Source: JAGQVA01 sp033764335 (lineage in GTDB: Bacteria > Bacteroidota > Bacteroidia > J057). From it: 64,000 nucleotides of DNA. Of this stretch, positions 61,634 to 64,000 are shown piece after piece. The first letter of the stretch is position 1. Every line of letters starts with the position of its first letter. The notes beneath the pieces were generated by a model, which saw only the letters and a program-made list of their open reading frames with translations, was not told the DNA's origin and made no database searches. Both the position numbers and the translations under genes were made by a program. The stretch spans positions 108,785 to 172,784 of the forward strand of contig JANRJC010000059.1 of the NCBI GenBank assembly GCA_033764335.1, written 5' to 3'.

Positions 61634-62422
61634 CTACTGGGAATCCCTTTTCTCCCGCCTCCGGCGGATAAACTGACTCGCCTTCGACTCCGGCGTCAGG
61701 GCGTACCCCACCGTCAGCCAGAGTTTGAAGGGGTTGTAGGTTTCCGTTCCCGTCGGCACTTCATCGTACAGGTGGGGAGGGAATAAGGATGCATAAAATA
61801 AAACCGTATCTATCTGTTTGACCTGCCAGGCCCGATAGCTGAGGGCAATGTCCCAATTTCCCCACGCGACCCCCAGCCCGGTATTCACTTCCAGGGAATA
61901 AAAATCGGCCACCCATTTGTTTAGTATTCGAAGATGATTGGCCCCTTTACGAAAATGGAAAGCGGGCAGCGCCTGTCCCTGAGCATATACCCGCGCCGAT
62001 GAGCCGAGGTCAAACAGTTTCAACCGCACATTGACAGGAATCCCGATCTGGTCTATTCTGTATCTTTGCACCATACGAAGGATCAATGTAAGGTCACTTG
62101 TCAGATACTGATTATTAAGTGGCCGGGAAAAAGTATTCACCTCACGGGTGAGCCACAACCCCGCTTCGAGGGAAAAGTGAGGGGCGGTCAGAATGGGTTT
62201 ATAGATTCCCAATGCATACTGCCAGGTACCCAGATTGTTTTCGTTGGAAAGAATATCTCTTGAGAGACCCTGTGGCAAGCCAAACAGCCGTCGGTCGTGT
62301 TCCTGAAAAGCCAGGCTGAGGGAGAGACGGGGAGAGGATGGGAAAAGAAAATGCTGGGCAAAGAGGGTATCTCCAGCAGCTTGCAGAAGCAGGATACTGA
62401 GTAAAAAATATAGGTTTTTCAT
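61634..62422 (-). CDS. Hypothetical outer-membrane-like protein
   Basis: 262 residues from the ATG at 62422, which begins a signal peptide (MKNLYFLLSILLLQ, then TLFAQ); an ATG 54 bases upstream gives a poor N-terminus. The mature part alternates short amphipathic strands ending in aromatic residues (HFSLEAGLWLTREV, LEVNTGLGVAWGNWDIALSY, KLWLTVGYAL), as in small beta-barrels. The C-terminus has a basic RRRREKRD tail. Family and function are unknown. Two similar envelope-type genes lie upstream on the same strand. Confidence 0.6.
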   Translation of the reverse strand: MKNLYFLLSILLLQAAGDTLFAQHFLFPSSPRLSLSLAFQEHDRRLFGLPQGLSRDILSNENNLGTWQYALGIYKPILTAPHFSLEAGLWLTREVNTFSRPLNNQYLTSDLTLILRMVQRYRIDQIGIPVNVRLKLFDLGSSARVYAQGQALPAFHFRKGANHLRILNKWVADFYSLEVNTGLGVAWGNWDIALSYRAWQVKQIDTVLFYASLFPPHLYDEVPTGTETYNPFKLWLTVGYALTPESKASQFIRRRREKRDSQ

Positions 62423-62524
62423 GGGCAACCGCGATGAAGAATAGAAAGAGTGAAGAGAATGTCTATTTAGTGACAAAATACGGAAAAAGAAAGAGTAAAA
62501 TATTTACCCTTACCCTCAATTTCC

Positions 62525-63157
62525 TCACTTCCTCCCAACCGGAATTTTGCCGACCATAAATCCAATCCCCAACCCAAAAGAGATGTACTTTTCCCAGGCG
62601 GTTGTCCAGCGATTCGTAGCGATAAAATATCGGTCAAAATGTGCAAGCCCATAACCTCCGTTCAGAGTAAGCAGAAGAAAGGGAAAAACCGGATATTCAA
62701 ATCCGACCATTAGATAACCCATATCTGCATAACTTGCCACTCCAAAAACGGATGTTTGGGCATATTTAATATGATCAAATGCGGGATTTAAAAAGGAGAA
62801 GTGCCGGTAATTTAATTCTCCCGAAAAGGTCAGACGGGAAAACAGTTCCACAATCGCATATCGGTAGCCAACCTGAAATCCCTGCGGGGCTCTCTTTACA
62901 ATCTCAAATTCAAAATAATAATCATCATATAAGTCCCAGCTACTGTAGATTGTATGCCGACGAAAACACAGACTAATCCCGGGGCTATAGGTTTGCATTC
63001 TGATTCGGAGGGGTCTGAAAAGAGTCGTACTCAGGTTGAGTCTGATTTTCAGACTATCTCCTGCGGTATTACCCAAACTAATCAAAGGGTTTATGAATAG
63101 CAGCGTTATTAACGCTCCTAAAACCAAGCTTTGGCAGTTGAAAATCGAAGATTTCAT
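62525..63157 (-). CDS. Hypothetical exported beta-barrel-like protein
   Basis: 210 residues. Signal peptide about 1-32 (LVLGALITLLFINPLISLGN). The mature part has amphipathic strands (IRLNLSTTLFRPLRIRMQTY, DYYFEFEIVKR, YRYAIVELF) suggesting a small outer-membrane barrel. No family is recognised. Its ATG overlaps the stop of the lipoprotein gene by four bases (ATGA), so these two are coupled. Confidence 0.6.
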   Translation of the reverse strand: MKSSIFNCQSLVLGALITLLFINPLISLGNTAGDSLKIRLNLSTTLFRPLRIRMQTYSPGISLCFRRHTIYSSWDLYDDYYFEFEIVKRAPQGFQVGYRYAIVELFSRLTFSGELNYRHFSFLNPAFDHIKYAQTSVFGVASYADMGYLMVGFEYPVFPFLLLTLNGGYGLAHFDRYFIATNRWTTAWEKYISFGLGIGFMVGKIPVGRK

Positions 63158-63759
63158 GGCTTTATAAGGGATAAATTAACCAAATAAAAAACGGAATCAG
63201 GGCCTCCACCGCCCCCAATGACATGCTTTTTGATGATACCGACATCTTTGGCAAACCAAAGTTTCGTAAAAGTTCCTAAAAAACTTGTTCGCTCCTCCGA
63301 TTGGAGTACTTCATAATACGTTTCTCCACGGACTATCAGTGAATCCCATACAGTAACCTTTTCGTCGGCGGTAAAACCGTTTCCCCCTTTTTCTTTCCGA
63401 ATATAATGGCCGCCTCCGGCCGGATAAGAAACATCAAAAGCATAATAATCTTCATAAGTGCGCACGTCCGCCCGCATCCTGTGATCCCGGCTACATTCAT
63501 AAATAATCATATATCCTTCTCCGATAAAAGGAGAGATGGCGATGGCGTTATTCCCCCTCCGGGTCACCCGCATCGTATCATAAACTCCACTGGCGCTATC
63601 CTGATACACATACCATGACCCGGAATCGGGAACGGCAAAATAGGCGCGCATTTCCTCATCCAGCGGGAAAAAGGGTTTGGGAGGAATTGGCTTGCGACAA
63701 GACCCCATACAACACATGACAACGGCAATAAGCAGGAGAATATAGTTACGGTTTTTCAT
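63154..63759 (-). CDS. Hypothetical lipoprotein
   Basis: 201 residues from the ATG at 63759; upstream in-frame starts give an improbable N-terminus. A hydrophobic leader (YILLLIAVVMCCMGSC) ends in a lipobox-like MGSC. The mature protein is strand-rich (SGSWYVYQDSASGVYDTMRV, EGYMIIYECSRDH) and ends in VFYLVNLSLIKP. No family is recognised. It is coupled to the following barrel-like gene, so the two probably work together at the envelope. Confidence 0.6.
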   Translation of the reverse strand: MKNRNYILLLIAVVMCCMGSCRKPIPPKPFFPLDEEMRAYFAVPDSGSWYVYQDSASGVYDTMRVTRRGNNAIAISPFIGEGYMIIYECSRDHRMRADVRTYEDYYAFDVSYPAGGGHYIRKEKGGNGFTADEKVTVWDSLIVRGETYYEVLQSEERTSFLGTFTKLWFAKDVGIIKKHVIGGGGGPDSVFYLVNLSLIKP

Positions 63760-63918
63760 GGGTAGAGGATTATTCATTGTGTTTGTGCACCAAGCTACAC
63801 AAATCACAAAAAAATGAAATGCCAAAATATTTCCCCTCTTTTTTCCAAAAATAAATTATCGGAATTATAAACTTATTGGGATATAAGATCAAACCTACCT
63901 GTCTAAGCAGAGAGACGC

Positions 63919-63996
63919 CTCGGTGATTCTCTTCTTCCTCGGTGGTTTTTTGATTGCGTAGTATTTAAACCACGGAGAAGTCGGAGAAGCACGGAG
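63919..63996. repeat. Imperfect inverted repeat at the right edge
   Basis: Arms at about 63919-63949 and 63966-63996 are roughly three-quarters complementary (CTCGGTGATTCT.../...CACGGAGGA). The element resembles the CACAGAG-type intergenic inverted repeat at 16102-16200. It may continue beyond the window. Confidence 0.55.
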
Positions 63997-64000
63997 GAGA

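Noticed and set aside
1..64000. rRNA or tRNA genes, transposases, integrases
   Set aside because: No cloverleaf, conserved rRNA stretch, DDE transposase or recombinase motif was recognised by eye; small RNAs could still be missed.

Overview
The window looks like chromosome of a member of the Bacteroidota, most likely a Saprospiria- or Cytophagia-like bacterium. This is inferred from gene families (two-component regulator propeller hybrid kinase, NUDIX-type arabinose-style regulator next to a GH51 enzyme, CHAT and nSTAND proteins, DUF6883/DUF4926), from the absence of clear Shine-Dalgarno sequences, and from TAnnTTTG boxes upstream of several genes. No rRNA, tRNA, CRISPR array, integrase or transposase was seen. 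Many intergenic (and two intragenic) spots carry palindromic or tandem repeats.

Layout. 1-4.6 kb: the end of a histidine kinase, a decayed AAA-ATPase-like gene, and a signalling cluster (PAS histidine kinase, LuxR-type regulator, two lone receivers). 4.6-12.2 kb, minus strand: aminotransferase, SDR, APH-like kinase, aldehyde dehydrogenase, SRPBCC protein, methyltransferase and VWA protein. 12.3-16.1 kb: housekeeping genes gmk, nadD, pdxA and rsmA, with a small DUF6883/DUF4926 pair. 16.2-34.5 kb: an accessory region holding a coupled SIR2-like/EAD and nSTAND pair, a repeat block of over 1 kb, a secreted FGE/SUMF1 protein, an eCIS-cargo-like membrane protein, a giant hybrid kinase with a class III nucleotide cyclase, a decayed DUF4143 ATPase, a CHAT-nSTAND-WD40 protein, and a secreted trypsin-like protease. 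34.7-43.1 kb: ammonium transporter, ABC exporter, thioredoxin-fold protein, rlmN, and an operon of Uma2, NUDIX, TatD and methyltransferase genes. 43.2-47.8 kb: a second eCIS-cargo-like protein with a PI3K/HipA-like kinase core, then a NUDIX-type regulator divergent from an alpha-L-arabinofuranosidase.

The standout is 47.9-59.4 kb: four tightly packed minus-strand genes with gaps of 14, 7 and 7 bp. In order of transcription they are a PLD-nuclease/SF2 helicase, an Eco57I-class DNA methyltransferase, a RecF/SMC-like AAA ATPase fused to a CD-NTase (cGAS/DncV-like cyclic-oligonucleotide synthase), and an HNH-SAVED nuclease (Cap5-type CBASS effector). This reads as one operon joining a restriction-modification module to a CBASS module. 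The ATPase-CD-NTase fusion could tie DNA or damage sensing directly to second-messenger synthesis. The rest of the window (59.4-64 kb) holds a lipoprotein PQQ-type sugar dehydrogenase/cytochrome c, a decayed DUF2442-like gene, and three unidentified envelope proteins.
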